64,000 nucleotides of DNA from Clostridia bacterium. Its GTDB lineage: Bacteria > Bacillota > Clostridia > Oscillospirales > Acutalibacteraceae. The number at the start of each line of letters is the position of its first letter. Positions within the stretch are counted from its first letter, which is position 1. Positions 1 to 8,946 of this stretch are shown here, piece by piece. Below the pieces are notes generated by a model. That model saw nothing but the letters and a program-made list of their open reading frames with translations. It had not been told where the DNA came from and made no database searches. The translations under genes and the position numbers were made by a program. The DNA lies in the NCBI GenBank assembly GCA_017626295.1, contig JAGAJB010000009.1:1-64000 (forward strand). Reading direction: 5' to 3'.

Positions 1-98
1 AGCTGTAGTAATATAGGTACAAATCCACAGTGCTTGTCTTTATTATATCGCAGGTAGTTGTTCCTGCAAATACAATATATTCTTTCGAAAGGAGACAT

Positions 99-133
99 AA
101 TTAAAAACCACCCCCTTTGAGATGGTTTTAATT
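99..133 (+). promoter_or_regulatory. Hairpin between Shine-Dalgarno and start codon
   Basis: Arms 99-110 (aattaaaaacca) and 123-133 (tggttttaatt) pair over about 11 bp with one bulged A and a 12-nt loop. A good ribosome binding site (gaaaggag, 87-94) lies just before it, and a GTG at 138 lies 4 nt after it. If the hairpin folds, the Shine-Dalgarno to GTG spacing becomes about 8 nt. Seen: the repeat and the spacing. Inferred: a role in translation initiation. Confidence 0.45.
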
Positions 134-137
134 ATAC

Positions 138-1691
138 GTGAATAATATGGTGAAAAACTATGATGCAGTTGTTATCGGTGCAGGTAACGGCGGACTTGTG
201 GCAGCGGCACGCCTTGCCAAAGAGGGTAAAAAGACATTGCTTGTTGAACGTCATAATTTGCCCGGCGGTTTTGCTACAAGTTTTGTAAGAGGCAGATTTG
301 AATTTGAGGCATCGCTTCACGAACTTTGCGGTATCGGTTCCATTACCGGAAAATCACCCCTGTTGAAAATTTTTCAGGAGGTTGGCGCTGCAGATAAAAT
401 GGAATGGGTTTCACTTGATGAGGCGTTCAGGGTTATTACTCTGGATGAAAAGAACAGGTGCGACTATTCAATGCCTTTAGGTAAAGAGGCTTTCATAGCA
501 AAACTCGAAGAATACGATCCCGGTTCATCAACTGCGGTAACAAAGATTTTTAATCTTATTGAGAGTATTGAAAAAACCTTGGATTTTGTCAGTAACATCG
601 AGGATTTTAAACCCTCAATGATAAAGGAAATCTTTTCTGAACACACCGAGTTTCTTAAGGTTGCAAACTACTCTGTTGATGAGGTATTGAAAGCATTCGG
701 AACAAGCCAAAAAACAAGGGATATTCTCAATGCGTATTGGTGCTATCTGGGTCAGCCTACGGACGAACTTAATGTTATCCACTATTTTACAATGCTCCAC
801 GCATATATTATTGACGGTGCTGTTATCCCCAAAGGCAGAAGCCATCAGATAAGTACTGCTTTGCTTGAAGCATTTACCGAGAACGGCGGCGAGGCTTGGT
901 TTAACACAAGCGTTAAGAAAATAAATGTAAAAAACGGCGCGGCAACGGGTGTTGTGCTTGATGACGGTACTGAAATAAACGCCAAGGCGGTTATTTGTAA
1001 CGCTTCACCGTATAATGCCTACACAAAACTTATAGATGAAAAGGAAATTCCCGAGAAACTTAAAAAAGAAGTAAATGCCAAAACATTGGGTGCAAAAGGC
1101 TTTGCGGTATTTCTGGGTCTTAACCGTTCTGCAGAGGAGTTGGGACTTAATAACCACACCTATTTTATTTATCCCACTAACGATAACAGAAAATGCTACG
1201 AATTAAGCAAAAGCATTGCAACAAATGACGTACAGGCAACGGTTTGTCTTAATAAAGCCTTTGAGGACTGTTCACCCGAGGGAACAAGTATACTCTATAT
1301 GACCTCTATTTTTGCGGGCGATGAGTGGAGTAAAGTTTCTGTTAAGGATTACCATAAAACAAAACTTTCTTTTGCAGAAAAAATGATAGACAATTTTGAA
1401 AAAGCAACAGGTGTTAAAATTAAGGATTACATAGAAGAAATTGAAATTGCAACACCTATGACCTATGCCCGTTACACAGATGCTCCTGCAGGCACTATTT
1501 ACGGATATGAAGCAAGCAAGGAAGACGGCATAGTTAAAAGAATTGTTTTTGATATGATAGATAAAGGTATACAGGGACTTTACTTTGCAGGTGGATATAC
1601 CACAAGGCATATGGGTTATTCGCCCAGTTACACAACTGGTGATATGGCGGCAAAGGCTGCCATACTCGGCATGGAAAAGGAGGTAAAGTAA
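138..1691 (+). CDS. CrtI/phytoene-desaturase-like FAD-dependent oxidoreductase
   Basis: A 517-aa flavoprotein of the NAD(P)/FAD-dependent amine-oxidase/phytoene-desaturase fold. The N-terminal dinucleotide-binding motif VVIGAGNGGL is followed by an ERHNLPGG segment, and the C-terminal FAD-contact region reads GLYFAGGYTTRHMGYSP. Soluble, with no signal peptide. The substrate cannot be told from sequence. The gene abuts the next CDS, which encodes a ferredoxin-NAD reductase-like protein, so the pair is probably one redox unit. The start is uncertain: GTG 138 has correct spacing only if the upstream hairpin folds, while ATG 147 (MVKNYDAVVIG) has no clear ribosome binding site. Family call is firm; function is unknown. 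Confidence 0.85.
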   Translation: MNNMVKNYDAVVIGAGNGGLVAAARLAKEGKKTLLVERHNLPGGFATSFVRGRFEFEASLHELCGIGSITGKSPLLKIFQEVGAADKMEWVSLDEAFRVITLDEKNRCDYSMPLGKEAFIAKLEEYDPGSSTAVTKIFNLIESIEKTLDFVSNIEDFKPSMIKEIFSEHTEFLKVANYSVDEVLKAFGTSQKTRDILNAYWCYLGQPTDELNVIHYFTMLHAYIIDGAVIPKGRSHQISTALLEAFTENGGEAWFNTSVKKINVKNGAATGVVLDDGTEINAKAVICNASPYNAYTKLIDEKEIPEKLKKEVNAKTLGAKGFAVFLGLNRSAEELGLNNHTYFIYPTNDNRKCYELSKSIATNDVQATVCLNKAFEDCSPEGTSILYMTSIFAGDEWSKVSVKDYHKTKLSFAEKMIDNFEKATGVKIKDYIEEIEIATPMTYARYTDAPAGTIYGYEASKEDGIVKRIVFDMIDKGIQGLYFAGGYTTRHMGYSPSYTTGDMAAKAAILGMEKEVK

Positions 1692-2861
1692 ATGAGCAAG
1701 AAAAAGTTTTCTGTAAACGGCACGTTTAAGGATAGTGTAAATACAGTAAAGTTTTTAACAGAGAGAAAGAGTTTTATAAACAGTGCCGAGGCAGTTTTAC
1801 CAACCCGTACAGATGATTTCGGTGTAAATAAGGTTGCTAAAAGCATTCATCCTAAAGAGCAAAAACTCGTTATAAGCAGAATTGAAAAACATAAAACTTT
1901 TGCAAAAAGTTATTATTTAAAAAGCGAAACTGCACCTCTTGCCTATTTTAAAGCAGGTCAATACCTTACCTTTAAGTTTGAAATAGGTAATGCTGTTGTT
2001 ACCCGTTCGTATTCAATAGCATCTTCCCCTGCAAGTGCGCTTAAGGGTGAATATCAGATTACGGTTAAACGCATCAGTGACGGCTTCGTTTCCGATTATA
2101 TTCTTGATAATTGGAGCGTAGGCGATAAAGTTACCGCTTATGCACCGGAAGGTAATCTTACCTATAACCCATTAAGAGATGCTGAAAATATCGTTGGTAT
2201 TGCAGGTGGCAGCGGTATCACTCCTTTTCTTTCACTTGCAAGAGCAATAGACGAAGGTGATGAGGATTGTACCCTTACTTTGCTGTATGGTTGCAGAACA
2301 TCAGATGAAATCCTTTTTAAAGCAGAACTTGACTCGCTTTCAGAGAAAAATGAAAAAATCAACGTGGTTTACGTGCTGAGCCACAGCGACGAGGAAGGTT
2401 ATGAAAAAGGCTTTGTTGGAGCAGATATTATAAGAAAATATGCTCCTGAAGAGAATTACAGTATTTTTGTTTGCGGACCGGGAGGTTTATATAAATTCCT
2501 TGAAACAGAACTTCCTAAATTAGAAAAAGAAAGAAAATATATCCGCTTTGAAGTTTTTTCTTCCGGTAAAAAGGTTGAAGAAGCGAAAGAATACAGCATT
2601 ACGGTTATTAACCGCGGTGCAGAATCTGTAATTAAAGCAAACAGCAATGAAACCGTGCTTTGCGCATTAGAACGAGCAGGCATAGAAGTTCCTGCAAGGT
2701 GTCACACAGGTGAATGCGGTTTCTGCAGAAGCAAACTTGTCAGCGGAAAAGTTTATATACCCGAGGGTGAGGATAAACGCCGTATAGCAGATATGCAGTT
2801 TAATTTTATACACCCTTGCTGTTCTTATCCCGAAAGTGACCTTGTTATAAGAATAAATTAG
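1692..2861 (+). CDS. Ferredoxin-NAD(P)H reductase-like protein with C-terminal [2Fe-2S] domain
   Basis: 389 aa. A 60-residue N-terminal extension precedes an FNR-type flavin domain (TRSYSIASSP, flavin contact), an NAD-binding lobe (GIAGGSGITPF, then FVCGP) and a C-terminal plant-type ferredoxin domain with ligands in CHTGECGFC and a later HPCC. This is the architecture of NADH-dependent reductases that pass electrons through FAD to a 2Fe-2S centre, such as the reductase partners of oxygenases or of hybrid cluster protein. It starts at the base after the stop of the CrtI-like gene, with aaaaggagg upstream, so the two are surely co-translated. It probably supplies or accepts electrons for that flavoprotein; the partner assignment is inference. 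Confidence 0.88.
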   Translation: MSKKKFSVNGTFKDSVNTVKFLTERKSFINSAEAVLPTRTDDFGVNKVAKSIHPKEQKLVISRIEKHKTFAKSYYLKSETAPLAYFKAGQYLTFKFEIGNAVVTRSYSIASSPASALKGEYQITVKRISDGFVSDYILDNWSVGDKVTAYAPEGNLTYNPLRDAENIVGIAGGSGITPFLSLARAIDEGDEDCTLTLLYGCRTSDEILFKAELDSLSEKNEKINVVYVLSHSDEEGYEKGFVGADIIRKYAPEENYSIFVCGPGGLYKFLETELPKLEKERKYIRFEVFSSGKKVEEAKEYSITVINRGAESVIKANSNETVLCALERAGIEVPARCHTGECGFCRSKLVSGKVYIPEGEDKRRIADMQFNFIHPCCSYPESDLVIRIN

Positions 2862-2888
2862 TGATTATGGAAAAAAAGGGGAAATACT

Positions 2889-3884
2889 ATGAGTTACGAT
2901 GGTTACAAATGGTATGTGGGCGTGCCGCATTGCCACACAGTTGCTTCTGATGGCGGTTTAACTTTGGAACAGGTTATTGAAAAGGCAAAAAAGAGCAAAT
3001 TAGACTTTCTTATGCTGACCGACCATAACGTTAATTGTAAGGATTTCCCCGAAGTTGACGGTTTAACTCTCATTTACGGTGCAGAACTTACAAAGCACGG
3101 CGGTCACTGCAATATGTGGGGAGTTAAGGATGTAATTGACCGTGAGGACTATGACACCTGCGAAACCTACGAGGACTTTTTGCGGGTAAAAAACGAAGCG
3201 AAAAGACGCGGTGCAGTTATTTGTATGAACCACCCGCATTGCAAACAATGTCCTTGGAGATGGGAAAAGAACGCGGCAGATGTTGATGTTCTTGAGGTGT
3301 GGAATGCCCCCACGCATTTTGATAACCTTGAATGTACAGAGTGGTGGCATGAGCAGTTAAGGAACGGTCACAAACTTCCCGTAGTGGGTGGCAGCGATTA
3401 TCATAAGGATTATGTTGTAACCAATCTTTTAACCTGGCCCGTTACATATGTTTATGCTAAATCAAATTCTCCTGAAGATATACTTGACGCTATTGTTAAA
3501 GGCCACACAACAATTTGCTTTGACGTAGGAACAACATTTATTGATGTAACTTGCGGTGACGCTGTTTTAGGTGATACTGTAAAACTTGAAGAAAATACTC
3601 AGGTCACAATTAACGTTAAAAAACTCAGAAAGAAACACAAGTTGATTGTGTTTGATAAAGACGGGGAATGTTTTTCTTATACTGCAAAGAAAACAGAGGA
3701 TTATTCTGTTACTCTTCCTGTTAAGAAAGAGGGTTTCCTGTGCGCACACGTGGTATTTGAACCGGGTTTCTTATACAGCAAAATCCACGATATTGCAATT
3801 GCATCAAGAATTCCCGAGCAAAAGGGCATGGATTTACCGCCCTTGATTTTTGCCCAAAGCGGAGCAATTTATTTTGAGAAATAA
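2889..3884 (+). CDS. PHP-domain metallohydrolase (CehA/McbA-like)
   Basis: 331 aa. The N-terminal PHP signature HCHTVASDG with LTDHNV, then MNHPHC and GGSDYH, supplies the usual His/Asp ligands for a two- or three-metal phosphoesterase centre. The last ~100 residues form a beta-rich tail, as in CehA/McbA-type PHP proteins. Likely cytoplasmic. The start follows an aaaaaagggg stretch, 27 bp after the previous gene, and it reads in the same direction as the redox pair. Substrate unknown: family members hydrolyse phosphate or carbamate esters, and sequence alone does not choose. Confidence 0.82.
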   Translation: MSYDGYKWYVGVPHCHTVASDGGLTLEQVIEKAKKSKLDFLMLTDHNVNCKDFPEVDGLTLIYGAELTKHGGHCNMWGVKDVIDREDYDTCETYEDFLRVKNEAKRRGAVICMNHPHCKQCPWRWEKNAADVDVLEVWNAPTHFDNLECTEWWHEQLRNGHKLPVVGGSDYHKDYVVTNLLTWPVTYVYAKSNSPEDILDAIVKGHTTICFDVGTTFIDVTCGDAVLGDTVKLEENTQVTINVKKLRKKHKLIVFDKDGECFSYTAKKTEDYSVTLPVKKEGFLCAHVVFEPGFLYSKIHDIAIASRIPEQKGMDLPPLIFAQSGAIYFEK

Positions 3885-3939
3885 TTCATTTTGATACAAT
3901 CAAATTAACACTTGTATAAAATATTCGGCGGTGTATTTT

Positions 3940-6396
3940 ATGAAAAAAGAAAAAAGAAAAGTAATTATTGAAAGTGTAGTTACTACGGTGTTTATGGGGC
4001 TTCTTGTTTATGCTGCATATTCACTTTGGTACATATTCTACGGTGTTGAAAGTTCCCCCGACGTACATCTCTATACCGTTCTTTCGGGCTCCGCGTTAGG
4101 TTGGTTTTTGTTGCTTTTGGTTCAGGAACTTTTCAAAAAAGCCAATTGGATTCCCAAACTTTTTGCTTTTGTTGCAGGAAACGGCTTTTTTCAGGGTCTG
4201 ATATGGGGGTTGAATTCAAAACTTAATCAAACCGCAACCGATAACGAGTTGGTAATTAACAAAACCTTTTCTATAACATTTATTATTTCAACCGTAATGC
4301 TGTTAATTACTTTTGCGTTAAGAGCAAAAAGAGGATATAAAGCACTTAATATAATCCTGGCGATTGTTTATTTTATAGTATCTTGCGGTGGTGCAGTTGT
4401 GTTTAATATAGATAACATAAAAGCTGTTGAATATAAAAAGAATATTCAGTTCGGCACAATAACCGCTGAAGAAATGAAAGTTACAGACAGCGAAAAAACT
4501 CTTTGTAACGAGTGGTACAATAAGAGTTTTGAGAGTAATGAATATCCCTTTACGTTTAAGGTTAACGGCGAAAAATTCAATCCTTCCGAATGGAATAAGA
4601 AAATTGAAAAATCTGTCGATAACGGTAAAACATATCAGGGCGGTCAAACCCAATACGTTGTTCTTACACACAAGGATAACGGCCTGCAGGTTACCGTTGA
4701 AACAACCGAATTTAATGATAGTGCCACATGTCAGTGGGTAGTCTACATAAAAAATACAGGCACTGAGAATTCAGGGGTAATCAGCGATTTTTATGCGCTT
4801 AATTCTGCTGTTCCCACAGGTGATGCGGAAGTTTATTATTCTTTGGGCAGCGATACTGCTGCAAGCGACTTTTCACTTATTAAAAAGGCTCTTTCATCAT
4901 CGGTCAGAGAGTTCGCAGGTGTTGACGGAAAACCCACGGAAAAATATCTGCCCTATTTCAATATCAGCGGTGAAAATTACGGTGTTGTTCTAGGTATCGG
5001 ATGGACTGGTCAATGGGCTGCCGGATTATCGGAATTAAACGGAGAAACAAACGTCACCGTAAAGCAGGAGCAGTTTGATGCATATCTTCTTCCCGGTGAA
5101 GAGGTGCGTTCACCCCTTGTTTCACTTAGCTTTTATGAAAACGATAATCCGCTTAAAGGCTTCAATCTTTTCAGAAAGTGGATTATGGATTCCGTTTATC
5201 CCGAAAATGTAACTAAAAATCATTACATTGTTATGGAAGTGGCAGGCCCAACATCAACGAGAACGTCCGATGAAATTATTAACATTCTCGACAATGAAAT
5301 TGATAAAAGCGTATATGACGAGATAGATTGTTTCTGGATGGACGCAGGTTGGTACAGTTATAATGAGGGCTGGCATGACGGTGTCGGCAACTGGACGGTT
5401 GACACATCAAGATATGATAACGGTATTTCCGAATTGTCGGATTATGCCGCTAAAAAAGGTCTCGGTCACGTTTTGTGGTATGAGCCCGAAAGAGTTTACC
5501 CCGAAACAGAGTTCCATAAAACAGGTTCGCAGCACGAAGAGTGGCTTATAAATGTAGGCGATGAAAACAATATGTGGAACCTTGCCAACGAGGAAGCGCT
5601 CGATTATTATTGCAAATATCTTGTGAATTCAATGAAAGAAAACGGTGTTACCGTTTACCGACAGGATTTCAATTTTGCCCCCCTCCAATATTGGCAAAAA
5701 GCGGATGCGGAGTTTTACGACGGAAGAAAAGGTATATGTGAAAATCACTATGTTACCAATCTTTACAGGTACCTTGACTATCTTTGCGAAAATATAGACG
5801 GTCTTATAATCGATAACTGTGCCTCGGGCGGTAAACGTCTTGACCTTGAAATGACATACCGCAGTATTCCTTTCTGGAGAAGTGATTATAACTGTTCTTA
5901 TCATTGGGATTTGTTTAATGCAACACAGTCTCACACATACGGCATTTCGTTCTGGTTGCCTATAAACGGAAGCGCCCTTTATATGAAGGATGAGTACTCC
6001 GCAAGGTCAGCCATAATGCCGCTTATGCTTATGGATTTCTATTCACATCAGAATCCTGAATTCGCTTATTATAACGAACAAAGAGATTTGATGGCAGGCA
6101 AATATTATCCTCTTGATTTCGGCAGTTTCGACAATGATAAAATGCACGCTATGCAGTATTCTACTGAGGATGCTTTGGCAGGAACCGCATTTATTTACAA
6201 GCGTGCCGACGTTAACGACAAGGAATATACCGTTAAATTAAACGGTCTTATAACCTCAAAAACATATAAAGTTTACGATATTGATAATCCTGAAACGGTT
6301 TACACCCTTACAGGAGAAAAACTTATGAATGAGGGAATAAAACTTGCTCTCCCCGAGGGTGAAAAAGCTATTATTTTAATGTACAACGCAGAGTAA
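3940..6396 (+). CDS. Membrane-anchored GH36 alpha-galactosidase
   Basis: 818 aa. Residues ~1-165 carry about four to five hydrophobic segments, unlike ordinary cytosolic GH36 enzymes. The rest is a GH36 (clan GH-D) alpha-galactosidase: CFWMDAGWY around D468, LWYEPERV, the nucleophile segment VYRQDFN (D576) and the acid/base segment FWRSDYN (D649) after CASGGKRLD. The 73-residue gap between the two Asp matches known GH36 enzymes. It should release alpha-galactose from raffinose-type or galactomannan substrates, apparently tethered to the membrane. I chose ATG 3940, about 8 nt after ggcggtg, over GTG 3931. A terminator follows, so it may be its own transcription unit. Confidence 0.88.
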   Translation: MKKEKRKVIIESVVTTVFMGLLVYAAYSLWYIFYGVESSPDVHLYTVLSGSALGWFLLLLVQELFKKANWIPKLFAFVAGNGFFQGLIWGLNSKLNQTATDNELVINKTFSITFIISTVMLLITFALRAKRGYKALNIILAIVYFIVSCGGAVVFNIDNIKAVEYKKNIQFGTITAEEMKVTDSEKTLCNEWYNKSFESNEYPFTFKVNGEKFNPSEWNKKIEKSVDNGKTYQGGQTQYVVLTHKDNGLQVTVETTEFNDSATCQWVVYIKNTGTENSGVISDFYALNSAVPTGDAEVYYSLGSDTAASDFSLIKKALSSSVREFAGVDGKPTEKYLPYFNISGENYGVVLGIGWTGQWAAGLSELNGETNVTVKQEQFDAYLLPGEEVRSPLVSLSFYENDNPLKGFNLFRKWIMDSVYPENVTKNHYIVMEVAGPTSTRTSDEIINILDNEIDKSVYDEIDCFWMDAGWYSYNEGWHDGVGNWTVDTSRYDNGISELSDYAAKKGLGHVLWYEPERVYPETEFHKTGSQHEEWLINVGDENNMWNLANEEALDYYCKYLVNSMKENGVTVYRQDFNFAPLQYWQKADAEFYDGRKGICENHYVTNLYRYLDYLCENIDGLIIDNCASGGKRLDLEMTYRSIPFWRSDYNCSYHWDLFNATQSHTYGISFWLPINGSALYMKDEYSARSAIMPLMLMDFYSHQNPEFAYYNEQRDLMAGKYYPLDFGSFDNDKMHAMQYSTEDALAGTAFIYKRADVNDKEYTVKLNGLITSKTYKVYDIDNPETVYTLTGEKLMNEGIKLALPEGEKAIILMYNAE

Positions 6397-6420
6397 TACT
6401 GCTTTGTTGAGCAAAATAAC

Positions 6421-6464
6421 AAGCACCTGACACAATAAAATGTCGGGTGCTTATTAAATTTTTT
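6421..6464 (+). terminator. Rho-independent terminator after the alpha-galactosidase
   Basis: Stem aagcacctgac (6421-6431) pairs with gtcgggtgctt (6442-6452) through one G-U pair, followed by a T-rich tail to 6464. Confidence 0.8.
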
Positions 6465-6515
6465 ATGTCAAAAACATCAGAATTATAAGATTATATAGTA
6501 ATGTTTTATTAGGTG

Positions 6516-6544
6516 TTGTTATAGTTGATTTTTTATGTTACAAT
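6516..6544 (+). promoter_or_regulatory. Sigma-A promoter for the glycosidase/transporter operon
   Basis: -35 TTGTTA (6516-6521) and -10 TACAAT (6539-6544) with a 17-bp spacer, about 40 bp before the start of the propeller-glycosidase gene and after the previous terminator. Confidence 0.65.
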
Positions 6545-6584
6545 ATATAAAGCAATTTTTAATTTTTAACTTTCGGGGTGAGAT

Positions 6585-7544
6585 ATGGAAAGCCTTACTA
6601 CAAAACAAGTTATTCAAGCCGAGTTTAAGGTGAATGTAAACAGCCCTGTGCTCAAGCCTTTTGACGGCTCTTTTATTGTGGCTGATCCGTCACTTCTTAC
6701 GCCGGAGAACAGTCACGATAAAAAATGGCATATGTTTTTTCACACGAATCTCGGTGTATATCAATTCATAAGCGAGGACGGCATACATTTCAAGAAAAAG
6801 CAAAAGGTTGTAAAAAGAGCAATGCGACCTAATATAAACCGCATAGATAATACATATTATCTTTTTTACGAAAGAACACGTTCGTTGTTTATGAATGCTC
6901 TTAATGTTGTGAACGCGGTTAAATGGAAATCGGAAATTTACGTTACGAAAAGCGATGACCTTGTGAACTGGTCGGAGCCGAAACTTGTAATAGGGAATAC
7001 AAAAGATTTTGAAATAAGTCCCAGGGGAACGGCTCTGTCGAATCCGTTTCTTTTACAGGAAGAGGGAATAAACCGACTGTATTATTCCTGTGGAATGACC
7101 TACATAGATGATTGTAAATTCTGCGAACCGACATATATAAATTATGCAGAAAGCGAACATATTACAGAGGGTTATGTATCTGCCGAATCACCGCTGATTT
7201 CACCCGATAAAAACAACCCGTATCTGAATCTTTGCAGCGGGTGTCTTAAGGTGTACAAACTCAGCGATGGCTATATAGGTATTCAGAACGGTATTTATGA
7301 AAAAGACGGAAAAAGTCATTCTGCAATATTTTTGATGACATCTGTGGACGGTCTCAATTTTAAATTTGAGAAAATGCTGGTTGAACCGCAGGTTGTTAAC
7401 GGAAAAGATTGGATGAAGCAGTTTGTTTATGCAAGCCATCTGGTAAAACACGGAAACACTTTGCGCCTTTATTTTAATGCAAGGAATGTTTCAAACCCTG
7501 TTTTGGGTCGTGAATGTATCGGCTTTGCAGAGGCTGTTATATAA
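6585..7544 (+). CDS. Five-bladed beta-propeller glycosidase-like protein (GH43/GH32/GH130-like)
   Basis: 319 aa, no signal peptide, so probably cytosolic. The pattern of short blades (VADPSLL, WHMFFH near the start; YYLFYERTR; LYYSCG; LRLYFNARN near the end) is that of the GH43/GH32/GH68/GH130 propeller superfamily. I cannot assign a family or substrate with confidence; GH130 phosphorylases and GH43-like proteins are both possible. It lies 19 bp upstream of an MFS transporter, which suggests an imported oligosaccharide as substrate. Ribosome binding site: ggggtgag, just before ATG 6585. Confidence 0.65.
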   Translation: MESLTTKQVIQAEFKVNVNSPVLKPFDGSFIVADPSLLTPENSHDKKWHMFFHTNLGVYQFISEDGIHFKKKQKVVKRAMRPNINRIDNTYYLFYERTRSLFMNALNVVNAVKWKSEIYVTKSDDLVNWSEPKLVIGNTKDFEISPRGTALSNPFLLQEEGINRLYYSCGMTYIDDCKFCEPTYINYAESEHITEGYVSAESPLISPDKNNPYLNLCSGCLKVYKLSDGYIGIQNGIYEKDGKSHSAIFLMTSVDGLNFKFEKMLVEPQVVNGKDWMKQFVYASHLVKHGNTLRLYFNARNVSNPVLGRECIGFAEAVI

Positions 7545-7563
7545 AAACACACAGGAGGAAAAA

Positions 7564-8910
7564 ATGGAAAATAAACTTACGAAAAGAACATGGCTTAATA
7601 TCATTCTCTTTAGTTTTATGGGCGGTGTTGCCTGGAACCTTGAGAATATGTATTTCAACACCTTCCTTTACGGCTCGATTTACGAAGGTGTTTCAGCGGA
7701 GGCTCTTGCGGGAGTTATGCCGCCCACAACAGCAATCAGCCTAATGGTTGCGCTTTCCGCTGTTACAGCGGTTGTTACAACCTTTATTATGGGAACACTC
7801 AGCGAAAAAATGAAAAAGCGTAAAGTTTTCATTTCGGTAGGTTACATAATCTGGGGTATTATTACTGCCTCTTTCGGCTTTATTTCAAAAGAAAACGTTG
7901 CCACAGTTTTTGGTCTTTCCGATGAAGTTAAGATTCTTGCTTTTTCAATCTGGGCGGTTATCATAATGGATATGATTATGACCTTTATGGGCTCCACCAG
8001 TAATGACTCAGCCTTTAATGCCTGGGTAACCGATGTTACGAATCCAACTATAAGACCAAAAGTTGAAACAGCACTTTTGTTTGTTGGTTTGGTTGCAATG
8101 GTTGCAGTTATGGGTGTGGGAAGCCTTGCCCAAGGTGGCGTGGTTTCTTACAAGAACTTCTTCCTCGGGCTCGGTATTGTTGTTGCAATTTGCGGTGTTG
8201 TAGGTCTTTTTACCCTGGAAGAACCGAAAATCAAAGGCGAAAAAACCAATTCAAATTATTGGAGCGACCTTTTCTACGGTTTCAGACCCTCTGTTGTAAA
8301 AGAAAACTCCAAACTTTATCTCGCTCTTGCTGCGGTATGTCTTTACAGCATTTCAGTTCAGGTTTTCTTCCCCTATCTTTTCGTTTATCTTGAAAAGGTT
8401 ATTCTTCCCGGTGCAGTTTTTGATACTAAAACAATTATTGTGGCTGTTTTAGCCGTCGCTGCTCTTATTGCAGGTATAGTTGCCATTCTTAAGGTTGCCA
8501 ATAATAACAAACTCAAGGCTTTTATTCCCACAATTCTTCTCTTTATAATTGGTTTATTTATTCTTTCAACTTCAACAAATATGATTGTTGTGCTTATAGG
8601 CATTGCACCTACACTTATCGGTTATGTTGTACTTCAGATTCAGTTGAGTGCAGCAGTCCGCGACTTTATTCCCGAAGATAAGGTTGGTCTTTTCCAGGGC
8701 ATCAGAATGATTTTTGCAGTTCTCATTCCTATGGTAGTAGGTCCTATGATAGGCGATATTGCTTGTCAGATATCAAACCTTACGATTGTAGAATACGGTG
8801 TAGAAAAACTTGTGCCGTCAACAAGTATGTTCCTTTTTGCAGCAATTGTTGCTGTATTCGTATTCGTTCCCATTATTCTTCTTTCAAAGAAAAATGCGTT
8901 TAAGAAATAA
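7564..8910 (+). CDS. MFS transporter, probably for a glycoside
   Basis: 448 aa with about 12 hydrophobic helices, an MFS loop with basic residues after the second or third helix (SEKMKKRK), and a charged motif in the first half (NDSAFNAWVTDV). The start ATG 7564 follows aggagg at the right distance. It is co-oriented with the propeller glycosidase 19 bp upstream and a phosphatase downstream, which suggests import of a mono- or oligosaccharide, possibly the substrate of the neighbouring enzymes. No sequence feature identifies the solute. Confidence 0.82.
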   Translation: MENKLTKRTWLNIILFSFMGGVAWNLENMYFNTFLYGSIYEGVSAEALAGVMPPTTAISLMVALSAVTAVVTTFIMGTLSEKMKKRKVFISVGYIIWGIITASFGFISKENVATVFGLSDEVKILAFSIWAVIIMDMIMTFMGSTSNDSAFNAWVTDVTNPTIRPKVETALLFVGLVAMVAVMGVGSLAQGGVVSYKNFFLGLGIVVAICGVVGLFTLEEPKIKGEKTNSNYWSDLFYGFRPSVVKENSKLYLALAAVCLYSISVQVFFPYLFVYLEKVILPGAVFDTKTIIVAVLAVAALIAGIVAILKVANNNKLKAFIPTILLFIIGLFILSTSTNMIVVLIGIAPTLIGYVVLQIQLSAAVRDFIPEDKVGLFQGIRMIFAVLIPMVVGPMIGDIACQISNLTIVEYGVEKLVPSTSMFLFAAIVAVFVFVPIILLSKKNAFKK

Positions 8911-8946
8911 TACGCGAAAGAACCTGAATACTAAATGGTGAAAGAT

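Noticed and set aside
1-98. Possible gene remnant or RNA at the left edge
   Set aside because: Only a short gcagg/cctgc hairpin is visible, with no open frame or T tail; too little to call.
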